A stretch of 64,000 nucleotides of DNA, taken from Symsagittifera roscoffensis. Its lineage: Eukaryota; Xenacoelomorpha; Acoela; Convolutidae. The stretch is from NCBI RefSeq assembly GCF_963678635.1, contig NC_087066.1:4216485-4280484 (forward strand). The letters run 5' to 3'. Made by a program: the position numbers and the translations under genes. Positions 36,001 through 45,320 of this stretch are shown here, in pieces. Under the pieces are notes generated by a model. The model ran no database searches. It was not told the DNA's origin and saw nothing but the letters and a program-made list of their open reading frames with translations. Positions within the stretch are counted from its first letter, which is position 1; every line of letters starts with the position of its first letter.

Positions 36001-39000
36001 CGTAATGTTAATTTATCTTAGCCATCCTTCCTCTGTAATAGATAGCGCTAATGGAGTTATCGATAAATTGAACTTTGCGCAGCGATCTGCTCCCCCTTAT
36101 ACATAGTATAGAGCTCCTCAGGAGAGCGAAGCTTATTTTTAGTTCTTATGTAATTTATCGATTCTGGATGCCTTTATTGTCTTTTTCACTTGGTTTTTCG
36201 GCTAGTCGCTGCATCTTGCGCGTGGCTGTTGGAGCAGCGCCCCCATTGCATACGAAAATTAGCGGGCAGAAGCTACTCTGCTCTACGTTTAAAATTCTTT
36301 GCTGATATTTGGAATTCTTCAGCGTTTCGTGATATTTATACGCGTCTTTATGCAGTTTTTGCGATGTTTTGGCATGAGGGTTGATTATTTTCACATCAAA
36401 GAAAGCGCGGCTAAATCGTGAACCCCAAAGTCCGTTTGCCTTAATGTTAAGTCGTGCCTCATCTTCAGTTGTAGCTGAATTGCTGACAAAGCTTTCGCCT
36501 TGCAACGCCTCAAGTTTCGGCTCAATCGCAACGTCATGACAAACCTCGTTCATGAGGTTGGCGAATGTGTCTCTAATATCATTGTGTCTTATGTGTGTAA
36601 CCACCCTTTGCAGTGTAGCGCATGTGTCAAGTTAAAATTAGCACCACGTGCACATGTGAGTGGGGTTTTGGTCGGTTCCCATCCGTATCTTAATAAGTAA
36701 AATCTCTGAATTCTGATTTATTCAGGTTGAAGTTGTATCTGCTTAATGGTAAAGCGTTGAGCCAGTTAGAGCCTTCCTTTTCAGAGGTCAGGTCGATTGC
36801 GTATTTATCTGTTTTATTTAAGGAGTTAATGATGTTTGTTTTCTTTCGGTTTATTTTATCAGTTTTCAATTTTTTGATTTTCTTTCATATTTTTTTCTTG
36901 CTGTTATTGCTGTAAGAGGATCTTGAGATTCCAGTTCTAGTGATCTTTCCTAAGACCATTCTAGATAGCTTCCATGATCGGATGGCAGCTTGATGTTAAG
37001 GTCGCCCATTTTAAGGGGTAAGGAAGAAATCTCACGGAACTCGGGGTTCAATGGGTCTTTACCGATAATCTATTCACATACTTCTGATTTTTCTATAGTG
37101 CTAGGCGTTGTCCTGGTAAGAAATGAAAGTTTTTTGAAATCCTTTAGTATAGCTGGCATAAACGCTCTCGGGGGAGGTTTAAGCGATTTTCGTTAAGTTT
37201 TTTCAAAACTTTGATTTGCTCATTCTGTTGAAACTCGAGGAATTTTTTGCATTCAGATTCTGTTCCTATAACTGAATCAAGCACTCGGGCCCCTGCCTTT
37301 ACATTGGTTCCTGTAATTTCGAAGATTTTCTCAGCTTCACCGAATTCATCATCTTTGGCAATGAGTTGGCATTTGGATGCTTTAACATGGTAGCAAAAAA
37401 ATTACCATTGATACAAATTTATCGAGGATGGTTCGTAGATTGCTTTATGTACCGATGCGGTTCCGTCGTCTGCGTACCAATTCTGGGTTACGTTGTCTAC
37501 TGATAAAAGTCTTATGATGGGTAATATGGCTAGACCGTACATGACCATTGCTAGTGGATCCCCCTGGGTTGTCCCTTCTTGAGAGTAGATGGTTTTTTTG
37601 TTAACGAACAGTTTAGATGGATTGTAGTAGGAGTTCTTAATTGCTGTTAAAAGAGATGGGTAGGTATTTTCGATGTTTTTCAATGCCAGCTTTCAATTTA
37701 GCGAGTTGAAAGCGTTTTCGGCATCTATCAGTAAAACAGCATCGGCGGAGGGTTTGCTGTATTGATCTCTTAGCAAGTGGATCGCCTATTCAATGCCACA
37801 TTTTTATCCAAGACAGAGTTGATAGTTTGAACCGAGCGACATGAGTTCGCTTTTTAGGCATTTGGTTATTGTCCGTACTTTTATCCTAGGCATAACTTCT
37901 CCTATGCCTATGGGTCCTACTCCTAGATTCTTTTATAAGGGTATTAATTTACATGCATTATATGGTTCTGTTAGTTCTGGATTTAGTTCTTCGGTAGCCA
38001 ATTTTTTGGCAATTTTAGCATGTTTTCGAAATCTCGACTGATTGTTTCCCGAAGTGTGTTAAAATACGTCTCCGTTCATTTGCATAAAGGCTAGATGGTC
38101 CATGAGATCTGTGCGTTCTCATGGCTTCTTTCTTGATATGTTGACCGTTTCTCTGATGAAACATCGATGGATGGAAAGGAATTGTTTCATTTGAGACTAG
38201 TGTAATCTAGTTCTCATCAATTGGTTCAGATGGTGGGTGCTTCTCTATAAGAGTCTGTTCTACTCTCTTACCTTTCAAAATCGCCAAAAAAAATCAAGCC
38301 GTTATCTCGATTGAATCTACAACGTCAGGTTTGGGAGGTTAGTTATGAAAAGTTAAAAGGAATCAAAAAATCAAAAATTTCACTATTCCGAGGGACCTAA
38401 TTTTATGAGTAAAAAATTTCGGCGTAGCCGCTTATAGAAGGGAGCTTTTGAAATCAGTTCTATTCAATAAAACCAAAATTTTATATTTGGTAGGTTAGTT
38501 TTTGAAAAAATGAAAGAAACATCCCAAGCGTCTCAAAAAATATATAAAAAATCCTATCCCATGCATTTTCATAAAACCTGTTTTTATCAAACATGAATTC
38601 CAGGCAAACATGCCAAGCCAAACATTTGATATTCAAATTAGCAACTGAACAAAACTTAAGAGCTGGAAACAAGCAGGCACCAGTTGAGCCCAGAAAGATT
38701 TTGTGAAAAACTTTCATTAGGCTTCAGGTCCCAAAGCATCATCAAAATCGCCTAAATGGTACCCTAGCATCATCAAAATGGCCTATATGATCATTAATAA
38801 CTAAAATTGAATTTGAATAAGTGATCCATCTGATTTTGTTAACCTAGTTGTTAAACCGAAAAAAAAGGTCTACTTTCCGATTTGATAACGCTTGCTAACC
38901 GCAAGAGTAATAACTTTTAACAATAATAAAAATCAAAAAATTGATTAGAAGACGCAAAATATTCCATTCTTTTGAAAACAAAAATGATTTAAAGAAAAGT

Positions 39001-39778
39001 AGTAAAAATTTCATAATGGGCTCCAACTATTTTTAATAACAAATTGCCAAATTATATAAGAACATCACGAAACTTTCTTGAAACGACATTCCTCGCACAG
39101 GACGAGAATACATTGAAATAATTGTGAAATTTACCACAAACGCTTACATCATAGGCAAATTCTGGGTTTTGGCAACAAAACTTACAGAAAACAAGCAGAC
39201 AAATAAAAGCCCCACGAAGATTTTTTGTCAAAAGGAAAAATTTCTTAAGAAACACAGGTATTGGCCGAATTCGGACCCCGTACCTTTATGTTCGCAGGAT
39301 TGAGCTTTACCTCTACGCCATATGTGCGAATTGAAGGGAAAACACGTACCACCAACAAAACAGATGCTATTTAAGGCTATGCACCATAAATTCCACCAAA
39401 TAAGCACTTTCATTTGCGAGTTGGGTATTGTGGATTCCAAATATAACACTACGCTGGCTTGTGTTATTATGTGAACGGCACTACGATTATCTCACCGATG
39501 CTGCCGGAATGACTTCTTATCAATTTCCCACGCAAGTTCAGTGCCAATCTCTGGAGTGTCTACATGATCCACAGGGTCCGTGGAAAGGTGTTCCCCGTCA
39601 AACTTTGCCTCTACACATAGCTTCCAACGATTTCTCTTGGGGAAAAAACGACCTGAAGAAGGCTGATTTGATTAAATAGAAAAAACAATTTAATATGATA
39701 AAATAGTCTCAGAGAAACATAGAATTTACCGGCTTGAACTGACACTACAATCAGCAGATACTGTTTGTTTTCAACCAT
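27097..39778 (-). CDS. CEP120: Centrosomal protein CEP120 orthologue (12 exons, 615 aa)
   Basis: CEP120 is a centriole protein needed for centriole elongation and ciliogenesis. Coding exons in transcript order: 39730-39778, 39496-39652, 33417-33531, 33199-33343, 32441-32541, 32301-32369, 31847-32110, 31297-31479, 30604-30716, 30092-30263, 28183-28427, 27097-27331. The total is 1848 nt, and phases agree at every junction. The N-terminus ([14 protein letters not shown], then [27 protein letters not shown]) is the first C2 domain, residues ~1-140. A variable linker follows, then the conserved coiled coil (~280-540) with [23 protein letters not shown] and the C-terminal [14 protein letters not shown] signature. 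Human CEP120 has 986 aa and three C2 domains; here no sequence for C2B or C2C is found, and introns 3-6 are too small or contain none. The donor of exon 3 (ATG|GTACAA) and the 71-bp intron 32370-32440 are the least certain junctions. Intron 2 is 5964 bp and transposon-filled. Confidence 0.92.
28782..28852 (-). repeat. tRNA-like sequence (SINE head or tRNA pseudogene)
   Basis: Minus strand: A-box-like TAGCGTAGAGGTAG and a perfect B box GGTTCGAACC (28795-28804) at tRNA spacing. The anticodon arm does not fold well. It lies in the intron before the last exon of CEP120. It shares the GCGTAGAGGTA A-box with the tRNA-like unit at 39261-39325, suggesting one SINE family. Confidence 0.45.
30770..30968. 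mobile_element. Relic copy of the hAT-type MITE
   Basis: A clear 23-bp terminal repeat (ACCACCTATTGTAAT then ATATCACC) at 30946-30968 matches the MITE at 22405-22687. A degraded partner (CATATGTTACATAAGGTG) lies near 30772-30791. It is inside a CEP120 intron. Confidence 0.5.
32900..33170 (-). mobile_element. tRNA-derived SINE candidate
   Basis: The minus strand starts with a tRNA-like head at 33096-33170: A box TGGCCGAGTGG and B box TGTTCAAATCC at tRNA spacing, Ser/Leu-type. An unrelated ~170-bp body follows, ending near a T-run (GGCTTTTTAAGC). It lies in the intron between CEP120 exons 4 and 5. The 3' boundary is uncertain. Confidence 0.45.
33632..33980. mobile_element. Possible transposon remnant in CEP120 intron 2
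   Basis: A sharp left end (CAGGAGCGGATTTAGGATTT) resembles the CAGGGGCGGAT-type termini common among animal cut-and-paste MITEs. The right end (GTATCCCCCTTTATTC) is not a convincing inverse. Low-confidence call. Confidence 0.25.
34380..35850. repeat. Degenerate satellite-like array, ~160-190 bp period
   Basis: Successive blocks starting near 34970, 35160, 35325, 35514 and 35671 share the order: GATT-AACC(C), ATCTCAGATATGGGA-type block, GGTATTT, CGCTCAAAA-AATC, TTTTCCGAGG(G), ACTTTTT-GAG and CCG-TTAT-GGAGC. Divergence is high, and earlier blocks to ~34380 are fainter. It lies in CEP120 intron 2. Confidence 0.6.
36155..38100 (-). pseudogene. Relic B of the RLE-type LINE
   Basis: Minus-strand pieces in order: a DAENAFNS motif (~37720), then 37402-37683 with [20 protein letters not shown] and NWYADD (RT), then a CCHC-like stretch leading to RHNDIRD at ~36600 and the C-terminal 36155-36604 piece. 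That last piece has [20 protein letters not shown] and FFDVKIINP, where the D-x-K pattern resembles a restriction-like endonuclease. Same family as relic A but on the other strand. Frameshifts and stops make it nonfunctional. Located in CEP120 intron 2. Confidence 0.65.
38283..38480. repeat. Outlying copy of the intron-2 satellite
   Basis: Carries the same landmarks as the array at 34380-35850 (CCGTTATCTCGATTGAAT, AGGTTTGGGAGG, ATTCCGAGGGACC, CGTAGCCGCTTATAGAA-GGAGC). It is separated from it by the LINE relic, so the relic may have inserted into a once longer array. Confidence 0.5.
39261..39325 (-). repeat. tRNA-like sequence (SINE head)
   Basis: Minus strand: A-box-like TGGCGTAGAGGTAAAGC (near 39307-39320) and B-box-like GGGGTCCGAATTC (near 39267-39279). 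Degenerate; shares its A box with the unit at 28782-28852. Confidence 0.35.
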
Positions 39779-40741
39779 AAATTTTCTGAAAAAAAACGAG
39801 TGATCCCGAATTTTTGTTAATTGTTCCGACCATTTAAACTGGGGAGGAACAATGTTTTACACATAAAAATAGATCTCAGAGAGTCCAGGTTAACTAAAAG
39901 CTAACAAAAAAATTATAAAACAAACTGCATATAAATTTTGCCTTATTTTTAATAAGGGAATTAATTCTTTTTTGTTGTTGTTGTTCAAATAAACTAAACA
40001 AAAATTGAAGCTGAACAGGTGAACAAAATTGTACCATTCGACCAGAAAGCCGCCAAAAAACTGTTCGACGAAACGAATTTTATAGTTCGGCGAACGTATT
40101 TTTTCAGGGAGTAGGATCGTACGAATTAGCAATTCTGACAATTAACGATCCTAATTGTGGAAAAGAGCGGATTAGGAAGGGTCGATTTAGATCGAATTGT
40201 GCCATTCCCCCGGATTGGCACAGTCAAGCTTGCCGATGCACGTCAAAAAGAACATGTTCTAGAAGTTTAAGTTTTCAAAGGTTTCGATTCGAGCTAGAAA
40301 ATTTCTGAGAAATGCAAAAAACGGCCATTTTGACAGGAAAAAACGAAATAAAACAACAACTGGATTACAGGACGGAACCTAGTCGAAAAATAGAAGAAAA
40401 AACGAAGCTTCTTATCGCGACATCAAGGCTCGATAGGGTGTTTATTGGAAGATCGTGTAAACGGAAGGTCCACTGGGACATTCGGGACGGATCCGAACCC
40501 TCCCGTGCCATGAAATCAGAAAATTAACGACATTATTTCCGGGAGAGTGTGATATTGGAGGCCCGGTGCCCAGAGATGTTACAGACATTAACGGTACATT
40601 CAATCAATCAATCTACAAGAAATCATTAAAGTTATAATGTCCGTGACATCTCTCGCCGCTCCAACATTTGGAAGTCGTCAGACTCGAAGTCTTTTCTGAA
40701 AGTTTTAAAAAATATTTGCAGCTTTCTGTCCTCTTCTTTTC
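39779..40741. other. CEP120 upstream region
   Basis: Noncoding interval between the CEP120 start codon and the 3' tail of the LINE. It should contain the CEP120 promoter and 5' UTR, but I see no TATA box or other element that I can assign with confidence. Confidence 0.35.
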
Positions 40742-40764
40742 CTATAATAATAATAATAATAAAC
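40742..40764. repeat. (TAA)n microsatellite tail of the LINE
   Basis: CTATAATAATAATAATAATA on the plus strand, i.e. a TTA-repeat 3' tail on the LINE's coding strand. Simple-repeat tails instead of poly(A) are typical of CR1 and related LINEs. Confidence 0.75.
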
Positions 40765-40826
40765 AAGGATTTAGACATAAAGCCATGGGGCTAAAATGCC
40801 CCGCGTTGGGAGTTTTAAACTGAGTT

Positions 40827-42554
40827 TTATAGTTTCTTTGAGTTTACACAGCTATTGCAGCAGTTTATTCTCCATGTGCATGGGACACTTTCCTCATATT
40901 TACTGATAAAATATATCCAGAAAACGTTTTTGAGGCTTGATTTGAGTCTTTCGTATTTCATCGCAAACAGGTCTTCTTCTTCCTGAGTCTGTAAAATTTT
41001 GTTTACTAGTATAGGTGTTCTGTGCCAGAAATTGCTTTTCGATTTTTCGTAATGATAATTTTTATGCGCTAAGTTATTTTTCGTTGATCTTCTTGTTGGG
41101 GCTGTAGATTCTTTGAACTGAACAAATTGTCTCCAATGGAAGTTGTATTGGTCGTTTATTATTTTATGAAGCAAGAGAATGTCTTGCATTTCGTGGTAGA
41201 GAGACAGTGGAAGCAGGTTTAATCTAATCAGTCCGTCTTTATAGTTGATGTTGTTACATGACAGTATCCAACGTGTAGCTTTTCTTTGGACATCTTCAAT
41301 AATTTTTAATTCACACTTATTTGCTTTCCATATGGGTGAGCCATATGACACGATTGGGGTTATATATCCACAGTAGGAGTTCAGTTTCATTTTTAAGCTC
41401 GCTGATTTTGAAATATTTCTTTTAATTAAAAATAAGCAGCCTATTGCTTTTTGGGCTCTTATTTTTGCGTGTGCTGACCAGTTTAGGTTGTTGGTTATTT
41501 GTATACCAAGGTCTTTTTCTGAACAGGTTTTTTCAAGTATATGGTCACCGAGATACATGTTTAGGTCAAGTTGGGGGTCTTTGAATATTATATTGTGACA
41601 TTTTTTCAACTTAAGACTCATGGAATTATCTTTGCACCATAAGTTGATCGTGATTAGGTCATGTTGGAGCAGGGAAGGGTTCGTTGCAACAATTTTATAA
41701 TCGTCTGCGTAACCATAGCACGAGTTGGTGAGTGATGACGGTAAATCGTTGATGAATGTAATGAATAATACTGGCCCTAACAGTGAGCCTTGAGGTACGC
41801 CGCTACTAACTTCAAGATGGCTGGATACTGCCGCACCTATTCGTACTTGCTGTTTTCTGTTGGTTAAGTAGTTTGCTAATAGTTTAAGTGCGTTTCCTGA
41901 TATGCCAAATTTATTGAGTTTATATATGCACAAGTCATGAGGAACTTTGTCGAAAGCCTTTTCGAAGTCTAAGTATATTGCCTGTAGAGACTTGATATTA
42001 GGGTTATCAAAGTCATCATAGATTTTGTCGAGGAATTGGAGCATTTGCAGAGTTATCGATCGTTTAGGACAGAAGCCAAATTGGCTGTCATGGATTTGCG
42101 AGAAGATCTTTGGTGAGATTTTAAGGAAGATCAGTTTCTCTAAGACTTTGGATACTGCAGTTAGCAGGCTGATGGGCCTGTAGTTTGTGACCGATTGCTT
42201 GTTTCCATTTTTAAAAGTTGGGATGATTTGGCTAAGTTTCCAGATCGTTGGAAATGTTGCTTTGTTGGTGATGGTGTTATAAATCAGTTTTAGAGATGGA
42301 GTTATGCTATCTGCTAAATTGGTTAGGACTGTGTTACCGAGTCTATCTGGTCCTCTTGCTTTTTGGAGGTTTAATGTTTTAAGGATGTCGTATATCTCAT
42401 TTTCAGAGAAATTGAAGCATTTGATTGAGCCAGGTAATTCAGCTATTGGTAAAATGTTTTCATTCTGTTTAATGATAAAAACGCTTACGAAGTAATTGTT
42501 TAGAATATTAGCTTTACCGTGCTCTGTTGATTCGGTTTTTTCATTCCAGTACAT
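40827..42554 (-). CDS. LINE ORF2, reverse transcriptase part
   Basis: Encodes the reverse transcriptase half of ORF2. Visible motifs in order: KARGPDRLGN, SYRPISLLTAVSKVLEKL-type fingers, YLDFEKAFDKVPH (palm), SGVPQGSLLGPVLF, YADDYKIV (catalytic YADD), and a thumb and C-terminal region with YGSPIWKANK. The frame is actually open upstream to about 42745, where it meets the endonuclease frame. The first ATG at 42554 is therefore not the biological start. RT order and the APE endonuclease upstream place it in the CR1/jockey group. Confidence 0.88.
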   Translation of the reverse strand: MYWNEKTESTEHGKANILNNYFVSVFIIKQNENILPIAELPGSIKCFNFSENEIYDILKTLNLQKARGPDRLGNTVLTNLADSITPSLKLIYNTITNKATFPTIWKLSQIIPTFKNGNKQSVTNYRPISLLTAVSKVLEKLIFLKISPKIFSQIHDSQFGFCPKRSITLQMLQFLDKIYDDFDNPNIKSLQAIYLDFEKAFDKVPHDLCIYKLNKFGISGNALKLLANYLTNRKQQVRIGAAVSSHLEVSSGVPQGSLLGPVLFITFINDLPSSLTNSCYGYADDYKIVATNPSLLQHDLITINLWCKDNSMSLKLKKCHNIIFKDPQLDLNMYLGDHILEKTCSEKDLGIQITNNLNWSAHAKIRAQKAIGCLFLIKRNISKSASLKMKLNSYCGYITPIVSYGSPIWKANKCELKIIEDVQRKATRWILSCNNINYKDGLIRLNLLPLSLYHEMQDILLLHKIINDQYNFHWRQFVQFKESTAPTRRSTKNNLAHKNYHYEKSKSNFWHRTPILVNKILQTQEEEDLFAMKYERLKSSLKNVFWIYFISKYEESVPCTWRINCCNSCVNSKKL

Positions 42555-42730
42555 TGTTTTTGGAGTACTTGAGTTTTTTCGTATGCTTTTAAAGTATTTT
42601 TGGAGCTTTGAGAAATTTCTGCCCTTGAAAGTTGATTCTTCGAAATTTTTCTGATCTAATTCGGATAAATGATCTACAAGGTTTTTAAGTCTTTCAAGAT
42701 TGAGGTTATTGGTATGAGTATTTTTAAAGG

Positions 42731-43567
42731 CTACTTTTTTGATGCTGTATTGAGTCTTTTGATAATATTGGAGGTTTCAGGTGTGATCCAAGGTGCTAGG
42801 TTCATACGGTGTTTGGTCTGTTTTTTCATGTGTTTTTCTAGTGCTATCGTGAGATGTTTTTCTAGTGCTATCAGCTTAAGAGATGATATCGTGATTAGAA
42901 AAGGGTTGTGGTCTGATAATTCTCTTTCTTGGTGTGAGAAGTGTTTTTTCATATGGTTGTCTATCGTGGTGTTTAAAATAATGTCGGGGTTGTTGCAAAG
43001 GACAATATCTAATTGGTCATGAGGGGGTTCGATAAACTGTTGAAAGTTCATATCAGTAAAAGTCTGCAGTACTAATTGTTCGTGTTTTTGGGTTGATTGC
43101 AAGGTTTGCCAATGCGTATTAGCGAAGTTGATGTCACCAACCAATAAAATATTTGGGCATTGAAATTCATTTGAGTAGTCAGTTAGCAGATTCAATAGTT
43201 TGTTGAAGTCATCTGTGGATAGCTTATATTTGCTTTCGTTCGGGGCACTGTAGATACAGCATAGGATGAGAGGTGTCGGAGTGTTAAGGAGGAGTCCAAC
43301 GCAGTCCGTAGTGTGTATTTCAAGTTTTGTGAAAGCTAGGGATTGCTTAACAGCAATAAGCACGCCCCCGTGTTTCGATTTTGTTGAGTTGGTAGGTCTG
43401 TCACATCTAGTTATTATGTGTGCAGGCAGAAAAAGCGCGTTGTCAGGGATATTTTCAGTTAACCAAGTTTCGCTTAAGCAAATGATGTCATAATCGTTCG
43501 ATAGTATTATATTGCTAAGTTTTATACGTCTATTTATATCCAGTATACTTCGTGTATTGAATGACAT
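42731..43567 (-). CDS. LINE ORF2, APE-type endonuclease part (frameshifted)
   Basis: Target-nicking endonuclease. Motifs: MSFNTRSIL start, LSETWL (catalytic Glu), GGVLIAV, LVGDINF (Asp/Asn pair), HDQLDIVL and the terminal LSDHNPFL (catalytic SDH). The frame ends at TAG 42731-42733, right after a run of six A (T 42735-42740 on the plus strand). The RT frame continues one base out of phase from that same run, so a single-base indel splits ORF2. It is also in the same frame as ORF1, separated by one TGA at 43586-43588. Confidence 0.85.
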   Translation of the reverse strand: MSFNTRSILDINRRIKLSNIILSNDYDIICLSETWLTENIPDNALFLPAHIITRCDRPTNSTKSKHGGVLIAVKQSLAFTKLEIHTTDCVGLLLNTPTPLILCCIYSAPNESKYKLSTDDFNKLLNLLTDYSNEFQCPNILLVGDINFANTHWQTLQSTQKHEQLVLQTFTDMNFQQFIEPPHDQLDIVLCNNPDIILNTTIDNHMKKHFSHQERELSDHNPFLITISSLKLIALEKHLTIALEKHMKKQTKHRMNLAPWITPETSNIIKRLNTASKK

Positions 43568-43585
43568 AACATTCAGCGATTCTAG

Positions 43586-44461
43586 TCAGTTGTCATTTCT
43601 AGTTTGAACTGTGCTGTTTTCCTCCGGTTTAATTGTAACTTTCGTCCAGGTGTCGTCTACTTTTTCATGCAGTTCTAGGTTTCTGATTCGAAGATTTTTG
43701 GGGTTTTTACCACTGCTGATGAGATTTCTACGTTCTCTCAGGATGGCGTTTTCCAGTTTCATTTCTTCGACTGAGAGTTCCTTACTTATGAAGACATTTT
43801 TGTCATAATTTTTCAGGGCCGGTGTTGATGATAGTATCAAGTCTATTTCTCTTGGACAGGTTACTCGTACCAGTATAGTTCTGTGGTTTGCTCGTTCTTC
43901 GCTGAACTTTCCCACACGCTTGAGATCAGTGATATTGCATTCGAGGTTTAAGAATTTCATGATTTTATTTACCTCATCATAGTCATGGTCAAGTCTTTTT
44001 CTTCCATCTCTTTCCTTGATCTCGGGGACCCCTCTTATTCTCAATCCTTTGCTCAGGGGTTTGATTATGTTTTGCGCCGCTACTTGTGACCAGGTTTTAC
44101 CCTGTTCTGCTATTGGCAGGCTTTGGATGGGATCTTTAATATTTTCCATTTTTGTCGAGACTTCGGCTACTACTTTACTTAGTTTTGAAATTTCTTCTTC
44201 AATTTTTTTGATGTTTTCACTTTTGTCATGTGATGCTGCGCTTCTGATTACTTGATCTCTTTTTCCGTTGGACAAACAGGTATTGCATATCAGTAGTGCG
44301 TTGTTCCCAAGTTCCAGTATTCCATTGAGTGCAACGGTCGAGAGGCCAGTGCAGACAACTTCAAGGTGCATAGAGCAATTACAGGTGATGCAATTGTATA
44401 TTGGGTCATTTTCGTTTATGGGTTTCTTGCATGTTTTGCAAGGTTTTTTGTCTTTTGACAT
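43586..44461 (-). CDS. LINE ORF1: PHD-like zinc finger plus coiled-coil RNA-binding protein
   Basis: A nucleic-acid-binding ORF1p. Residues 1-62 have a PHD-like Cys/His array (CKTCKK, CITCNCSMH, LLICNTC). A short coiled coil with KKIEEEISKLSKVV follows. The C-terminal half has SKGLRIRGVPEI and KRVGKF with basic residues, typical of CR1-like ORF1 proteins. It ends with TGA (43586-43588), followed on the coding strand by CTAG; the next frame is ORF2 in phase. The 291-aa length is normal for this class. Confidence 0.85.
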   Translation of the reverse strand: MSKDKKPCKTCKKPINENDPIYNCITCNCSMHLEVVCTGLSTVALNGILELGNNALLICNTCLSNGKRDQVIRSAASHDKSENIKKIEEEISKLSKVVAEVSTKMENIKDPIQSLPIAEQGKTWSQVAAQNIIKPLSKGLRIRGVPEIKERDGRKRLDHDYDEVNKIMKFLNLECNITDLKRVGKFSEERANHRTILVRVTCPREIDLILSSTPALKNYDKNVFISKELSVEEMKLENAILRERRNLISSGKNPKNLRIRNLELHEKVDDTWTKVTIKPEENSTVQTRNDN

Positions 44462-44726
44462 TCTCAGTTTTATTTATGTTTGCGTCCTCTTATCTCTGTG
44501 GAAACTGTGTTTGGGGGATGAAGGTTTAGGTAGTGTACTCGAGTCCTCAGGGTGGTACCTAAAGGGCGCCGATTGAGGACTGAAGTATCAGTATTAGGGT
44601 TATGAAAACAGTTGTTTGGGACCTTAAGGGTACTTGATGACTAGCGGGAGAAAACGGTTTTATTTATAGATGTGAATTCACAAAGACATCAAATCTGGCG
44701 ATACCTAAAGGGTATCAATAGAAAAT

Positions 44727-45320
44727 TCAGTCTCTGTGAAAATGATGACACCGACAAGTGTTGTTGCCGCAGTGGTATATATTCGAGTAGCCCTCGCTAT
44801 CAGTTTTTACACAGAACTTCTTGTAGATGATCTTCTTTTTCAAAATCGTTTGGAGACTCGCAAGCGATGCTGTTGTTAAATGCACTTCGTCGGAAGATAG
44901 AACAGTTTTGGTGGTTATTCCTTTCGATATACCGCGATATCGCCAGAGTTCTTTCTTTTTGCGAAGAATATCGTTTACACGTTCCGTTCGGGCTGGTCTT
45001 CCGAGTCTGGGTGGTAGAGCGATAATGAAAACTTTATGGCAACGTTCTGTCAGCCGTAGGCCAAGTTGGGATAATTCTTCAGCAACGTCTTCGGGTGTTC
45101 TCGTTGAGTCTTTTTTGTCTTTCGTAAATAGATCGTTAGCACCAATGAATAGAGCTATAATATCGTATTCGTTCTTGCGGGGCAGGAAGTTTAGAACATC
45201 CGCGATACCTGCACCAGGAAGGCTGAGGATATTGAAATTTGGGAAAGTTAGATTTTTCAATTGTGAGTCTCCGATCAACAAGTGTTGCGACGACGATTTC
45301 TTGAATATGTGAAATCTCAT
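44727..45320 (-). CDS. SGNH (GDSL) hydrolase of the LINE (197 aa)
   Basis: A small esterase-type protein with all SGNH blocks: GDS with the nucleophile at Ser19, the block II glycine in LPGAG (Gly36 or Gly38), block III G-A-N-D with Asn62, and block V D-E-V-H with Asp144 and His147. Same strand and 265 bp upstream of LINE ORF1, so it most likely belongs to that element. Esterase domains are known fused in ORF1 of some CR1-clade LINEs; here it is a separate ORF in front of a PHD-type ORF1. It lies between two LINEs, so ownership by the older relic at 45507-47170 cannot be fully excluded. Confidence 0.82.
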   Translation of the reverse strand: MRFHIFKKSSSQHLLIGDSQLKNLTFPNFNILSLPGAGIADVLNFLPRKNEYDIIALFIGANDLFTKDKKDSTRTPEDVAEELSQLGLRLTERCHKVFIIALPPRLGRPARTERVNDILRKKKELWRYRGISKGITTKTVLSSDEVHLTTASLASLQTILKKKIIYKKFCVKTDSEGYSNIYHCGNNTCRCHHFHRD

